DNA of 64,000 nt from JAJTFW01 sp903922455. Its GTDB lineage: Bacteria; Bacteroidota; Bacteroidia; AKYH767-A; OLB10. Both the position numbers and the translations under genes were made by a program. The notes beneath the pieces are model-generated. The model had not been told where the DNA came from and ran no database searches. It saw only the letters and a program-made list of their open reading frames with translations. Positions 35,469-45,275 of the stretch are shown one piece after another (position 1 is the stretch's first letter; each line of letters begins with the position of its first letter). Location of the stretch: NCBI GenBank assembly GCA_943329665.2, contig CALQEU020000003.1:62001-126000 (forward strand). The letters run 5' to 3'.

Positions 35469-35995
35469 ATCAAAAGCCAGAAACTTTCCCTGGACAAATA
35501 CATGAAATTCCTGGAGGAGGAGTTGTGTTAAGTAAATTAGATGATGTGATTAATTGGGCTCGGTCCAATTCATTGTGGCCTTTAACATTTGCAACAAGTT
35601 GTTGTGGCATCGAAATGATGTCGACTGCAGGAGCCAAATATGATTTTTCTCGTTTTGGTTTTGAAGTGGCTCGAGCCACTCCCCGTCAAGCTGACGTAAT
35701 TATCATTGCAGGAACGATCGTAAATAAAATGGCGCCAGTCTTGAAAAGATTGTACGACCAAATGGCAGATCCAAAATATGTGATTGCGATGGGAGCATGT
35801 GCAATTAGCGGCGGTCCGTTTTTTTACAATACCTACTCTGTAGTAAAAGGAGCTGATCATATTATTCCAGTGGATGTATATGTTGCAGGATGTCCTCCTC
35901 GACCAGAAGCATTACTTCACGCTTTAATTTCTTTACAAGAAAAAATAAAAAGCGGATTAACAAGAGAACAAATAAAAGATATCAAACCTCAATAA
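35459..35995 (+). CDS. nuoB: NADH-quinone oxidoreductase subunit B
   Basis: 178 residues. Holds the N2 iron-sulfur cluster, the last electron carrier before quinone: Cys48-Cys49 (TSCCGIEMM), Cys114 (GACAISGG) and Cys145 (GCPPRPE) are all present. Nearly its whole length matches the family. Confidence 0.97.
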   Translation: MDVNQKPETFPGQIHEIPGGGVVLSKLDDVINWARSNSLWPLTFATSCCGIEMMSTAGAKYDFSRFGFEVARATPRQADVIIIAGTIVNKMAPVLKRLYDQMADPKYVIAMGACAISGGPFFYNTYSVVKGADHIIPVDVYVAGCPPRPEALLHALISLQEKIKSGLTREQIKDIKPQ

Positions 35996-36014
35996 GTCGA
36001 GAATCGAAAGCAAT

Positions 36015-36470
36015 ATGACGAAAGATGAATTGAAAATAAAATTTGAATCTTTGCAAGAAGGACTCAGCTTTGAAGAAGGCACGGAATGGCTGACGATTAA
36101 TATCGTACCCGAAGAATTTAAAAATTTCGCTTTATTGCTTAGAAATAATAACGAATTACATTTCGACTATTTATTTTGTTTAACGGGGGTTGATTGGAAA
36201 ACGCATTTGTCGGTGGTGTATCATTTCTCCTCTACGGTTTTCCGTCATGAAGTAGTGATAAAAGTAAAAATCGAAAAAGCAAATCCAATCGTAGATACGG
36301 TTTGTGATATTTGGCGCACAGCAGAATTTCACGAGCGCGAGGCGTATGATTTATTGGGAGTAGAATTTGTAGGTCATCCTGATTTGCGCCGACTCTTCCT
36401 TACCCCCGATCACGAAGGTTTTCCACTGCGCAAAGATTATGAGGATCCAATTAACATGATAAAACTCTAA
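36015..36470 (+). CDS. nuoC: NADH-quinone oxidoreductase subunit C
   Basis: 151 residues. The 30-kDa subunit signature is seen in WRTAEFHEREAYDLLGVEFVG followed by LRRLFLTPDHEGFPLRKDYE. Separate from NuoD here (three bases before it), not fused as in E. coli. Confidence 0.96.
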   Translation: MTKDELKIKFESLQEGLSFEEGTEWLTINIVPEEFKNFALLLRNNNELHFDYLFCLTGVDWKTHLSVVYHFSSTVFRHEVVIKVKIEKANPIVDTVCDIWRTAEFHEREAYDLLGVEFVGHPDLRRLFLTPDHEGFPLRKDYEDPINMIKL

Positions 36471-36473
36471 GCG

Positions 36474-37589
36474 ATGCTCGAAGAATTGGGAACGAACGAT
36501 CAGGGTGATATGATCATTAACATTGGACCACAGCATCCTTCAACGCATGGTGTTTTGCATTTGGTGATTACATTAAATGGAGAAACCATTAAAAAAGTAG
36601 AACCTCATATAGGATATATTCATCGTAGCATTGAAAAAATGTGCGAGAGTCTTTCGTATCGTCAGTTTATTTATGTGACGAGCAGAATGGATTATCTGAG
36701 TTCGCATATCAATAATCACGGCTGTGCTTTATGTGTTGAAAAAGGATTGCAAATTGAAATCCCTTCTCGTGCGCAAGTGATTCGTGTGTTGATGGATGAG
36801 TTGACACGACTTGCATCTCATTTACTTTGGTGGGGTGCATTAGCCATGGACTTAGGTGCTTTCACTCCTTTTTTCTACTCTTTCAGAGAGCGTGAAATGA
36901 TTAATGAATTGATGGAAGACACTTGCGGTGCAAGGTTAACCATGAATTATATTGTGCCGGGTGGTGTGATGATGGATTTACATCCCGACTTTCAACGCAA
37001 AGTGAAAGAATTTTTAAGATTGTTTAAATCGAAGATTCATGAGTACGATGATCTGGTAACTGGAAATATTATTTTCCAAAACCGAACCAAGGGCGTTGGA
37101 TATATCTCAAAAGAAGATGCCATTTCGTTTGGGTGTACAGGTCCTACCGGAAGAGGAAGTGGATTGAGTTGTGATATTCGCAAACTCTATCCATACTCCA
37201 TTTATGAACAACTACAATTTGATGAAGTAATCGAAACTGACGGTGACTCCTGGGCTCGTTATAAAGTTCGTGTTGGTGAGATGGTACAAAGTATGCGTAT
37301 CATTGAACAGTTAATTGATAATATTCCAGAGGGAGATTTTCAAGCGAAAACAAAAGCTGTATTGAAATTACCCAAAGGAGATTTTTATACGCGTGTTGAA
37401 ACTGCTCGCGGAGAATTAGGCGTTTACATTGTGAGTGAAGGGGGAAGTACTCCATACAGAATAAAATTCCGTTCGCCGGGATTCTCCAACTTAAGTGCGC
37501 TTGATCATATGTCGAGAGGCGGAAAGATTGGAGACCTTATGGCGACCATGGGAACATTGGATTTGGTAATTCCAGATATCGATCGATAA
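36474..37589 (+). CDS. nuoD: NADH-quinone oxidoreductase subunit D
   Basis: 371 residues. 49-kDa subunit forming the quinone pocket with NuoB: NIGPQHPSTHGVLHL, EPHIGYIHRSIEKM, and the C-terminal GGKIGDLMATMGTLDLVIPDIDR. Of the family length. It is followed by nuoH after 18 bases; nuoE, nuoF and nuoG, which sit here in 14-gene operons, are missing. Confidence 0.97.
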   Translation: MLEELGTNDQGDMIINIGPQHPSTHGVLHLVITLNGETIKKVEPHIGYIHRSIEKMCESLSYRQFIYVTSRMDYLSSHINNHGCALCVEKGLQIEIPSRAQVIRVLMDELTRLASHLLWWGALAMDLGAFTPFFYSFREREMINELMEDTCGARLTMNYIVPGGVMMDLHPDFQRKVKEFLRLFKSKIHEYDDLVTGNIIFQNRTKGVGYISKEDAISFGCTGPTGRGSGLSCDIRKLYPYSIYEQLQFDEVIETDGDSWARYKVRVGEMVQSMRIIEQLIDNIPEGDFQAKTKAVLKLPKGDFYTRVETARGELGVYIVSEGGSTPYRIKFRSPGFSNLSALDHMSRGGKIGDLMATMGTLDLVIPDIDR

Positions 37590-37607
37590 AAAATAAAAAG
37601 CTAGAAG

Positions 37608-38684
37608 ATGATTAGTCTCGAAGGACTCACTACTTTACTACAAACCTGGTTGCAAAATACTTTAGGGGAATCCTGGGCTTTTACTGCTGAAAGTGTATTA
37701 GTAGGGATTGCTGCCATTACGCTTTTTGCTTTTTTAGGATTGGCTCTCGTGTATATGGAAAGAAAAGTTGCGGCGTTGATGCAAATTCGATTAGGACCCA
37801 ATCGCGTGGGACCCAAAGGGATTTTTCAAACATCAGCCGACACATTGAAGTTGGTTATGAAAGAAGGATTGACTCCCGATGGTGCCGATAAATTTTTATT
37901 CAACTTAGCACCCTTCATGGTCATGATTGCAGCGATGTTGGTATTAGCACCAATTGCATTCGCGCGCAATTTTCAAATTTGGGATTTGAGTATTGGTGTG
38001 TTGTATGTGGCTGCTGTTTCTTCGGTAGCTGTTATTGGAATCTTGATGGCAGGATGGTCGAGTAATAATAAATATTCACTGTTGGGTGCTATGCGTAGTG
38101 CCGCACAGATTGTGAGCTACGAACTTTCGGCCGGACTTTCAATTTTGGCAATTGTTATTTTAACAGGAAGTTTACGCATCAGCGATATCATTAATTCGCA
38201 GGCTGACGGATGGTGGATCATCAAAGGTCATGTTCCCGTGTTAATTGCATTTATTGTTTTTTTAATTGCAGTGACAGCAGAAACCAATCGTGCACCGTTT
38301 GACTTAGCCGAAGCAGAATCTGAATTAACGGCTGGATTTCATACCGAGTATTCAGGAATGAAATTCGCATTGTTCTTTTTAGCAGAGTATATAAATATAT
38401 TTATCGGATGTGCCATTGGCGCTACACTCTTTTTTGGAGGATGGATGCCGTTTCATATTGGAGGTTGGGACAGCTTTAACCATGTAATGGATTTCATTCC
38501 GTCGTCGCTTTGGTTCTTTGGAAAAACTATATTTTTAATCTTTTTAATTATGTGGTTTCGATGGACATTCCCTCGTTTACGAATCGATCAACTATTAAAC
38601 TTAGAGTGGAAATACTTATTACCTATTAGCATGGTCAATCTTTTAATTGTCACCTTTATGGCGATTATGGGATGGCATTTATAA
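37608..38684 (+). CDS. nuoH: NADH-quinone oxidoreductase subunit H
   Basis: 358 residues, about eight membrane helices. Signatures: MERKVAALMQIRLGPNRVGP and ETNRAPFDLAEAESELTAGF, whose acidic loop lines the quinone channel. Couples the peripheral arm to the proton pumps. Confidence 0.97.
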   Translation: MISLEGLTTLLQTWLQNTLGESWAFTAESVLVGIAAITLFAFLGLALVYMERKVAALMQIRLGPNRVGPKGIFQTSADTLKLVMKEGLTPDGADKFLFNLAPFMVMIAAMLVLAPIAFARNFQIWDLSIGVLYVAAVSSVAVIGILMAGWSSNNKYSLLGAMRSAAQIVSYELSAGLSILAIVILTGSLRISDIINSQADGWWIIKGHVPVLIAFIVFLIAVTAETNRAPFDLAEAESELTAGFHTEYSGMKFALFFLAEYINIFIGCAIGATLFFGGWMPFHIGGWDSFNHVMDFIPSSLWFFGKTIFLIFLIMWFRWTFPRLRIDQLLNLEWKYLLPISMVNLLIVTFMAIMGWHL

Positions 38685-38698
38685 TAATAAACTGAAAG

Positions 38699-39169
38699 AT
38701 GTTTCTTAAAGAATACTTTAAAACCATATACCTCACCGTTAGCTCCTTGCTCAAAGGCATGAAGACGACGGGTTATTATTTTACTCACCAAAAAGAAATC
38801 ATCACAGAGCAATATCCTGAGGTGCGACCTTTATTGGCCGAGCGTTTCAAAGGAGAGGTCATTATGCCACACAACGAAGCGAACGAGCATAGTTGCACGG
38901 GATGTCAGGCTTGCGAAATAGCTTGTCCGAATGGAACGATAAAGATTGTGACCAAAAATGAAATCAACGCAGAAGGAAAAAAGAAAAAAGCAATTGATAC
39001 ATTTGTTTATCATTTAGAATTATGCACCATGTGTAATCTATGTGTTGTTGCATGTCCATCGGATGCGATTATTATGGCAAACAATTATGAGCATAGTGTA
39101 TTTGACAGAAGAGAATTGACAAAGGTCTTGAATAATCCAGGTTCTAAAATTATGGAGGGCATTGAATAA
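38699..39169 (+). CDS. nuoI: NADH-quinone oxidoreductase subunit I
   Basis: 156 residues with two 4Fe-4S motifs: Cys66-69-72 plus Cys76 (CTGCQACEIAC) and Cys109-112-115 plus Cys119 (CTMCNLCVVAC). They carry electrons from the input module to N2. Because NuoEFG are not encoded here, these clusters would be the entry point if a ferredoxin or another donor docks. It overlaps nuoJ by one base (TAATG). Confidence 0.96.
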   Translation: MFLKEYFKTIYLTVSSLLKGMKTTGYYFTHQKEIITEQYPEVRPLLAERFKGEVIMPHNEANEHSCTGCQACEIACPNGTIKIVTKNEINAEGKKKKAIDTFVYHLELCTMCNLCVVACPSDAIIMANNYEHSVFDRRELTKVLNNPGSKIMEGIE

Positions 39170-39687
39170 TGAGTGCATCAGCCATCGCCTTTTATTGTAT
39201 TGCAGCGTTTATCCTAATTGCGGGAATACTTACCGTTACTACTAAAAAATTATTTAGAGCTGCTATTTGGTTATTATTTTCGTTAATCGGAATTGCAGCA
39301 CTTTTCTTCTGGATGGAAGTAGAATTTGCGGCGGCGGTGCAAGTCATCGTGTATGTAGGTGGAATTGTTGTACTCATTATTTTCTCCATCTTCCTAACGA
39401 ACCAAGAAGGAGTTAATATGCCATCTGCCTTGAAGAAGCGATCGCTTTTTTCAGGGCTTGCTGTCGTTTCAGCCGCTGCCTATACATGCACATTATTATG
39501 TAGTCATTATTGGATGAAAGGATCAGAAGAAGTTTTTGATCCTTCTGTAAAAAAAATTGGATATCTATTAGTTGCCAATACTCCTGAAAGCTTCGTACTT
39601 CCATTTGAATTGGTGAGTGTATTATTATTAGCGGCTATGATCGGATGTATTGTCATTGCCATGAAAGCACAACCTGAAAGCAAATGA
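39169..39687 (+). CDS. nuoJ: NADH-quinone oxidoreductase subunit J
   Basis: 172 residues, five hydrophobic helices, VQVIVYVGGIVVLIIFSIFL as in NuoJ/ND6. Its stop overlaps the nuoK start by four bases. Confidence 0.94.
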   Translation: MSASAIAFYCIAAFILIAGILTVTTKKLFRAAIWLLFSLIGIAALFFWMEVEFAAAVQVIVYVGGIVVLIIFSIFLTNQEGVNMPSALKKRSLFSGLAVVSAAAYTCTLLCSHYWMKGSEEVFDPSVKKIGYLLVANTPESFVLPFELVSVLLLAAMIGCIVIAMKAQPESK

Positions 39688-39998
39688 GCGAAATACCACT
39701 TGAACATCTCTTAATGCTGAGTACCGCCTTATTTTTTATTGGTGCTTATGGATTTCTTACTAGAAGAAATATGATTGCGATGTTAATGTCGTTGGAGCTG
39801 ATGTTAAATAGCGTTAACATCAACTTCATTGTATTCAACAAATATTTATTCCCCGATACGATTGAGGGACTTGGATTCACCATCTTCATCATTGCGATTG
39901 CTGCAGCAGAAGCTGCGGTTGCCATTGCCATCATTATAAATCTCTATCGCAACACGAAAAATATTGATGCTGAAAATGCAGATCACTTAAAGCATTAA
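39684..39998 (+). CDS. nuoK: NADH-quinone oxidoreductase subunit K
   Basis: 104 residues, three helices. NMIAMLMSLELMLNSVNINF and AIAAAEAAVAIAI carry the two conserved membrane Glu residues of NuoK/ND4L. Confidence 0.96.
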   Translation: MSEIPLEHLLMLSTALFFIGAYGFLTRRNMIAMLMSLELMLNSVNINFIVFNKYLFPDTIEGLGFTIFIIAIAAAEAAVAIAIIINLYRNTKNIDAENADHLKH

Positions 39999-40013
39999 TC
40001 ATCTCCGTCTAAT

Positions 40014-41951
40014 ATGAGTTTAGCAAATACTATTCAACTTATTGTTCTCCTCCCCTTGGGCAGCTTCTTGCTGCTTGGAATTTTTGGCAGAAAATATTTA
40101 TCCTCCCTTTCTGGAATGATTGGAACCACTTCTTTGTTGGTGTCCGCCATTCTTTCTATTCAAACGGCTTATCAATATTTTTTCCTGAACACTGCAGGAT
40201 CCTTCGAAAAAATTATTGCTTGGAAAATGACTTGGCTAACTTTTTCTGAAGGAGTTTCCATTGATATGGGAATATTAGTAGATCCTATTTCGGTGATGAT
40301 GTTAGTAGTAGTAACTGTAGTTTCATTGATGGTGCATGTATATAGTTTGGGTTATATGAAAGGAGATGAGCGATTCGCTACCTACTACTCTTTCTTATCA
40401 CTTTTTACTTTCTCCATGTTGGGATTAGTAATTGCAGTAAATATTTTCCAGATTTATATGTTTTGGGAGTTGGTGGGTGTTTCTTCTTTTCTGTTGATTG
40501 GATACTACTTTGAAAAACCAAGTGCTGTAGCTGCTTCTAAAAAAGCATTTATTGTAACACGTTTTGCCGACTTAGGATTTTTAATTGGAATATTAATTTT
40601 AGGATTCGAAGCTAAAACATTAGACTTCGTTACCTTGATTGAGAGATTAACAACATCTAATTCTCCTTATTTAGTTTCTGCCACTACAGCCAGTTTCTTA
40701 GGAGCGAGTGCGCTAACTTGGGGTTTACTTCTTGTATTCATGGGAGGTGCAGGTAAGAGTGCCATGTTCCCCTTACATATTTGGTTGCCCGATGCGATGG
40801 AAGGTCCAACGCCCGTTTCTGCATTAATTCATGCAGCGACGATGGTTGTTGCGGGTGTTTTCTTAGTGGCTCGATTGTTTCCCATCTTTTCTATTTCTTG
40901 TCCAGGAGCTTTAGAGGTTGTGATGTGGACCGGAGTTATTTCAGCATTGTTTGCCGCACTCATCGCTTGCACACAAACTGATATTAAAAGAGTACTTGCC
41001 TATTCCACGATGTCACAAATTGGATATATGATGTTTGCGTTGGGTGTGTCTGGATATGGAAATGAAGCAGGATTAGGATTCACGGCTTCGATGTTTCATT
41101 TGTTCACACATGCATTCTTCAAAGCCTTACTGTTCTTGGGAGCTGGTGCTGTGATACATTACATACATAGCAACGAAATGAAAGATATGGGCGGATTGAG
41201 AAAATCGATGCCCATCACGCATATTACATTTTTGATTGCCTGTTTAGCGATTGCCGGAATTCCACCGTTTGCTGGATTCTTTAGTAAAGAAGAAATTTTG
41301 ACGGCAGCGCATCATGCCAATCCAATGGTATATTATATTGCATTACTAACGGCAGGCATTACCGCATTTTACATGTTCCGATTATATTACAATATCTTTT
41401 GGTCGAAGGAAGCAAAGACGGCACATCACGATGACGATCATCATGGCGAAGGAACCTGGAGCATGAAAATTCCATTGTTGATTCTAAGCGTTGGTGCTAT
41501 CGCAGCCGGATTTATTCCATTTGGAAGTTTTGTTTCAAGCGATGGTCATCCTTTACATATTCCGTTTGAAATTTCGGCGGCTATTCTTCCGGTTATTATT
41601 GCAGTAAGTGGAATTGCGCTTGCTACCTTGTTTTATAAAACGGAAAACGATCGTCCCGATAAATTATCTGCTTCGTTTCAAGGAATATACAAAACCGCTT
41701 ATCATAAGTTTTATATCGATGAGATTTATTTATTCATCACTAAAAAAATAGTATTCAACTTAATTGCACAACCATCTGCTTGGGTGGATAAAAATATTAT
41801 TGACGGGAGCATGAATGGACTTGCTTCTTTAGTGGTATGGAAATCCAATTTGATTAAATCAATACAATCCGGAAAAGTGCAAGATTATGCTTTATACTTC
41901 TTCCTTGCTGCATTTGGCATCACGGCACTGACCATTTATTTAGTAAACTAA
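40014..41951 (+). CDS. nuoL: NADH-quinone oxidoreductase subunit L (antiporter-like)
   Basis: 645 residues. The largest proton-pumping subunit: FQIYMFWELVGVSSFLLIGY with its key Glu, SAMFPLHIWLPDAMEGPTPV, SALIHAATMVVAGVFL and the long C-terminal lateral helix. A His/Asp-rich loop (TAHHDDDHHGEG) near residue 470 is typical of cytoplasmic-side loops and may bind metal by chance. Confidence 0.97.
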   Translation: MSLANTIQLIVLLPLGSFLLLGIFGRKYLSSLSGMIGTTSLLVSAILSIQTAYQYFFLNTAGSFEKIIAWKMTWLTFSEGVSIDMGILVDPISVMMLVVVTVVSLMVHVYSLGYMKGDERFATYYSFLSLFTFSMLGLVIAVNIFQIYMFWELVGVSSFLLIGYYFEKPSAVAASKKAFIVTRFADLGFLIGILILGFEAKTLDFVTLIERLTTSNSPYLVSATTASFLGASALTWGLLLVFMGGAGKSAMFPLHIWLPDAMEGPTPVSALIHAATMVVAGVFLVARLFPIFSISCPGALEVVMWTGVISALFAALIACTQTDIKRVLAYSTMSQIGYMMFALGVSGYGNEAGLGFTASMFHLFTHAFFKALLFLGAGAVIHYIHSNEMKDMGGLRKSMPITHITFLIACLAIAGIPPFAGFFSKEEILTAAHHANPMVYYIALLTAGITAFYMFRLYYNIFWSKEAKTAHHDDDHHGEGTWSMKIPLLILSVGAIAAGFIPFGSFVSSDGHPLHIPFEISAAILPVIIAVSGIALATLFYKTENDRPDKLSASFQGIYKTAYHKFYIDEIYLFITKKIVFNLIAQPSAWVDKNIIDGSMNGLASLVVWKSNLIKSIQSGKVQDYALYFFLAAFGITALTIYLVN

Positions 41952-41957
41952 AAAGAA

Positions 41958-43460
41958 ATGAACTTACATCTATTAGTCATAGCGCCCATCGTTACTGCAG
42001 TGTTTATTCTTTTCTTTAAAGAACTTCGACAAGTGCGCATGATTGCCTTACTAGGAGCTGGATTCCAATTAATAATCTCCGTACTCTTACTAAGTACTTT
42101 TTGTAATGAAAGAGCTGCTGGAAATACAGCGCCAATGCTCTTTTATAATTCCGTAGAATGGTTTAGTCCTTTAGGCATTGCATTCACAACGGGCATTGAT
42201 GGAATTTCCTTATCGATGATACTTCTTTCTGCCTTTGTTGTTTTAGCGGGTGTATTGGTAAGTTGGAAGATGGAAAAAATGAGCAGAGAATTTTTCTTCT
42301 TGTTAACCTTATTAAGTGCCGGAGCCTATGGCTTCTTTATTTCTTTAGATTTATTTACACTCTTCTTCTTCTTAGAAATTGCAGTAATTCCAAAATTCAT
42401 GCTCATCGGTATTTGGGGCAGTGGTAGAAAAGAATACAGCGCTATGAAACTTGCCTTAATGTTGATGGCAGGATCTGCTTTTGTGTTTTTAGGATTGTTA
42501 GGATTGTATTTTAGTACTAACGTAGGCAATGGTCAACATACTTTCGACTTCATTGCAATTTCAAGATCTGCCATACCTTTGGACACACAACTATTATTTT
42601 TTCCGCTTGCATTTATTGGCTTCGGAATTTTTGGTGCGTTGTTTCCCTTTCATACTTGGGTTCCTGATGGACATAGTTCGGCGCCAACTGCGGCTTCCAT
42701 GTTTCTTGCGGGTATCTCTATGAAATTAGGAGGGTATGGATGTTTACGTGTCGCTACTTACTTAATGCCAGAAGCAGCGCATGTGTATGCTCCTTATATT
42801 ATTCTATTAGCCACCATCGCTATTATCTACGGAGCTTTTGCTACCATGATGCAAACCGACTTAAAATACATCAATGCTTACTCCTCGGTGAGTCACTGTG
42901 GATTTGTATTACTGGGAATTGGTATGCTCAACGAAACTGCGATTGCAGGTGCGGTTATGCAAATGATCTCGCACGGATTGATGACAGCACTTTTCTTCGC
43001 CGCTATTGGAATGATTTACGAAAGAACGCATACTCGAATGGTAGCACAGTTAGGAGGCCTTTTAAAAGTCATGCCGTTTATTTCCACCATCTTTATCATC
43101 TCTGGTTTATGCTCTTTAGGACTTCCAGGCTTTAGTGGATTTGTTGCAGAGATGACGGTTTTCATGGGTTCGTGGCAACACACAGAAATGTTTTATCGAA
43201 TTGCAACCATTTTATCTTGTGCTTCCATTGTTGTAACGGCGGTGTATATACTTCGTGCGGCAGGAAAGTCCATTATGGGACCCCTAGCAAACGAACAACA
43301 CTTATCATTAGGCGATGCTACGTGGAATGAAAAATCGGCAGCAGTACTCTTATTAAGTGGAATTGTAGTTATTGGTATTGCTCCATTCTGGTTAAATGAA
43401 TTAATAAGTCCGGACGTGAATGGACTCATGGTAAATATTGGTCGCACCTTCATTCCTTAA
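41958..43460 (+). CDS. nuoM: NADH-quinone oxidoreductase subunit M (antiporter-like)
   Basis: 500 residues, about fourteen helices. The key Glu in FFFLEIAVIPKFMLIGIWG, FPFHTWVPDGHSSAPTAASM and LKYINAYSSVSHCGFVLLG identify NuoM/ND4. Six bases after nuoL. Confidence 0.97.
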   Translation: MNLHLLVIAPIVTAVFILFFKELRQVRMIALLGAGFQLIISVLLLSTFCNERAAGNTAPMLFYNSVEWFSPLGIAFTTGIDGISLSMILLSAFVVLAGVLVSWKMEKMSREFFFLLTLLSAGAYGFFISLDLFTLFFFLEIAVIPKFMLIGIWGSGRKEYSAMKLALMLMAGSAFVFLGLLGLYFSTNVGNGQHTFDFIAISRSAIPLDTQLLFFPLAFIGFGIFGALFPFHTWVPDGHSSAPTAASMFLAGISMKLGGYGCLRVATYLMPEAAHVYAPYIILLATIAIIYGAFATMMQTDLKYINAYSSVSHCGFVLLGIGMLNETAIAGAVMQMISHGLMTALFFAAIGMIYERTHTRMVAQLGGLLKVMPFISTIFIISGLCSLGLPGFSGFVAEMTVFMGSWQHTEMFYRIATILSCASIVVTAVYILRAAGKSIMGPLANEQHLSLGDATWNEKSAAVLLLSGIVVIGIAPFWLNELISPDVNGLMVNIGRTFIP

Positions 43461-43469
43461 CGATTGACA

Positions 43470-44882
43470 ATGATAAATGAATTCATCTATTTAATGAAAC
43501 ATGAGCTCATGCTCTGTGTCATACTTTTCTCCCTCTTAATAATGAAGATTGCCAGTAACGACGAAAACTCTGGACGTTGGCATTTGATGATCAATCTGCT
43601 TTTATTAGTAAACCTCCTCGTTGGCTTTTGCTACAATATTTCGGGTGAACTTTTCAATGGGATGTTTCAATCAAGCGAATTAATTCAACTCGAAAAAAAT
43701 ATTCTCAACCTCGGCTTACTCATCATCTCGCTGCAAGCACATCCATACACACGCACCCATCGACACGCACCCGAATTCTACATCCTTTTACTGTCTTCAG
43801 TCTTGGGAATGTTCTTCATGTTATCATCGGGACATCTTCTTTTATTTTACATCGGCTTAGAACTATCGACGATTCCGTTAGCTGCTTTAGCCAATTTCAA
43901 TCTCAACAAAAGTGCTTCTTCAGAGGCGGGAATGAAAATGATTATGTCATCGGCATTTAGCTCTGCCTTTTTGTTGATGGGCATCTCGTTGATGTATGGA
44001 ACTACGGGATCCTTATCGTTTTCAGAAATCACATTACAATTGACGGGGGCGCCGTTACAAGTATTTGCTTTTGTGATGTTGTTTGTTGGATTTGCCTTTA
44101 AACTTTCCATTGTCCCCTTCCACTTCTGGACTGCGGATGTATATGAAGGAGCACCCGTTTCTGTCGCAGCCTTTTTATCGGTGATATCAAAGTCGGCGAT
44201 TGCCTTTGTGTTTGTCACGGTGCTCTATTCCGTTTTTGAATCGATGGTGAATGTTTGGTATATTTTACTTTTTATTACAGCAGTTCTTACGATTGGCATT
44301 GGTAATTTATTTGCGCTGCGACAAGAAAACATAAAGCGATTCCTTGCCTTCTCTTCCATCGCACAAGTTGGATTTATATTGGTTGGCATTTCGGGAGGAA
44401 CACAAGAAAGTGAAGCATCCGTTATTTACTTTTTATTGATCTACATCTTTTCCAACTTGGGTGCCTTTGGTGTAGTGAACATCGTATCTTCTATTACTAG
44501 TAAAGAAAGCATCAACGATTACAAAGGTTTTTATAAAACCAATCCAGCCTTAAGTTGGATCATGACTATTTCCTTATTTTCATTAGCGGGCATTCCTCCT
44601 ACTGCGGGATTTTTCGGGAAATTATTCTTGCTCACGGCAGGTGCATCTACTGGAAATTATGTTCTCATTGCATTTGCTGCCATCAACATGGTAGTATCCA
44701 TGTACTATTATTTGCGAATTGTAAAAGCAATGTTCATGGAAGCTAACGAGCATCCCATTCAAAAAATATCGTTTAGTCTTTTCCCAAGTATTGCCCTTAT
44801 CATTTGCATTGTCGGAATATTGTTGACGGGGTTTAGTGGAAATCTTTACACCTATATTTACGAACTAAGCATCGGCATTTAA
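43470..44882 (+). CDS. nuoN: NADH-quinone oxidoreductase subunit N (antiporter-like)
   Basis: 470 residues from ATG 43470; an in-frame TTG two codons earlier is less likely. HLLLFYIGLELSTIPLAALA has the conserved Glu, followed by VPFHFWTADVYEGAPVSVAAF and RFLAFSSIAQVGFILVG. Last core complex I gene of the operon. Confidence 0.96.
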   Translation: MINEFIYLMKHELMLCVILFSLLIMKIASNDENSGRWHLMINLLLLVNLLVGFCYNISGELFNGMFQSSELIQLEKNILNLGLLIISLQAHPYTRTHRHAPEFYILLLSSVLGMFFMLSSGHLLLFYIGLELSTIPLAALANFNLNKSASSEAGMKMIMSSAFSSAFLLMGISLMYGTTGSLSFSEITLQLTGAPLQVFAFVMLFVGFAFKLSIVPFHFWTADVYEGAPVSVAAFLSVISKSAIAFVFVTVLYSVFESMVNVWYILLFITAVLTIGIGNLFALRQENIKRFLAFSSIAQVGFILVGISGGTQESEASVIYFLLIYIFSNLGAFGVVNIVSSITSKESINDYKGFYKTNPALSWIMTISLFSLAGIPPTAGFFGKLFLLTAGASTGNYVLIAFAAINMVVSMYYYLRIVKAMFMEANEHPIQKISFSLFPSIALIICIVGILLTGFSGNLYTYIYELSIGI

Positions 44883-44894
44883 TCGAAGAATAGT

Positions 44895-45275
44895 ATGGCC
44901 ATAAATAAAAATCATGAATTTGAGGAATTGGACGGAGTCAAATGCTGCATTGTTGAAAAAGCAGTTTCGATGGAGCGTGTAAATTTCATTAAGCCTTTGT
45001 TAGAAGGAAATGGGTATACGGTAGTCGTTAGTGGAATCATTCCCAAAGCACCCGTTCCTGCTCCCGTTGCTGAAGGAGAAACGCCGGCACCACTACCTCC
45101 ACCCATCGAACCTACACAATTTACTATTGGTGTAACGGATATGTGCTATAATACTATCAATGCCATTTTTGGTAGATTTTTAAGAACCCGAGAAGGGAAA
45201 GTAGTTACACTTGCTTATTGGCAACAACAAGATGAGCAGGCACAAGATGTTTCTTACTTTGATTTTGGAGCGTAG
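44895..45275 (+). CDS. Unknown small protein at the end of the nuo operon
   Basis: 126 residues, soluble, no signal peptide. An N-terminal alpha/beta-looking part (VKCCIVEKAVSMERVNFIKPLLEGNGYTVV) and a C-terminal part (FTIGVTDMCYNTINAIFGRFLRTREGKVVTLAYW) are joined by a Pro/Ala-rich linker at about 50-75. It starts 12 bases after nuoN with no terminator between, so it is probably cotranscribed. Three Cys (two adjacent at 17-18, one near 84) do not form a known cluster motif. No family recognised; a complex I accessory or assembly role is only an inference from position. Confidence 0.65.
   Translation: MAINKNHEFEELDGVKCCIVEKAVSMERVNFIKPLLEGNGYTVVVSGIIPKAPVPAPVAEGETPAPLPPPIEPTQFTIGVTDMCYNTINAIFGRFLRTREGKVVTLAYWQQQDEQAQDVSYFDFGA

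Noticed and set aside
37589..37608. Hidden or overlapping nuoE/F/G genes between nuoD and nuoH
   Set aside because: Only 18 bases separate the two genes; there is no room.
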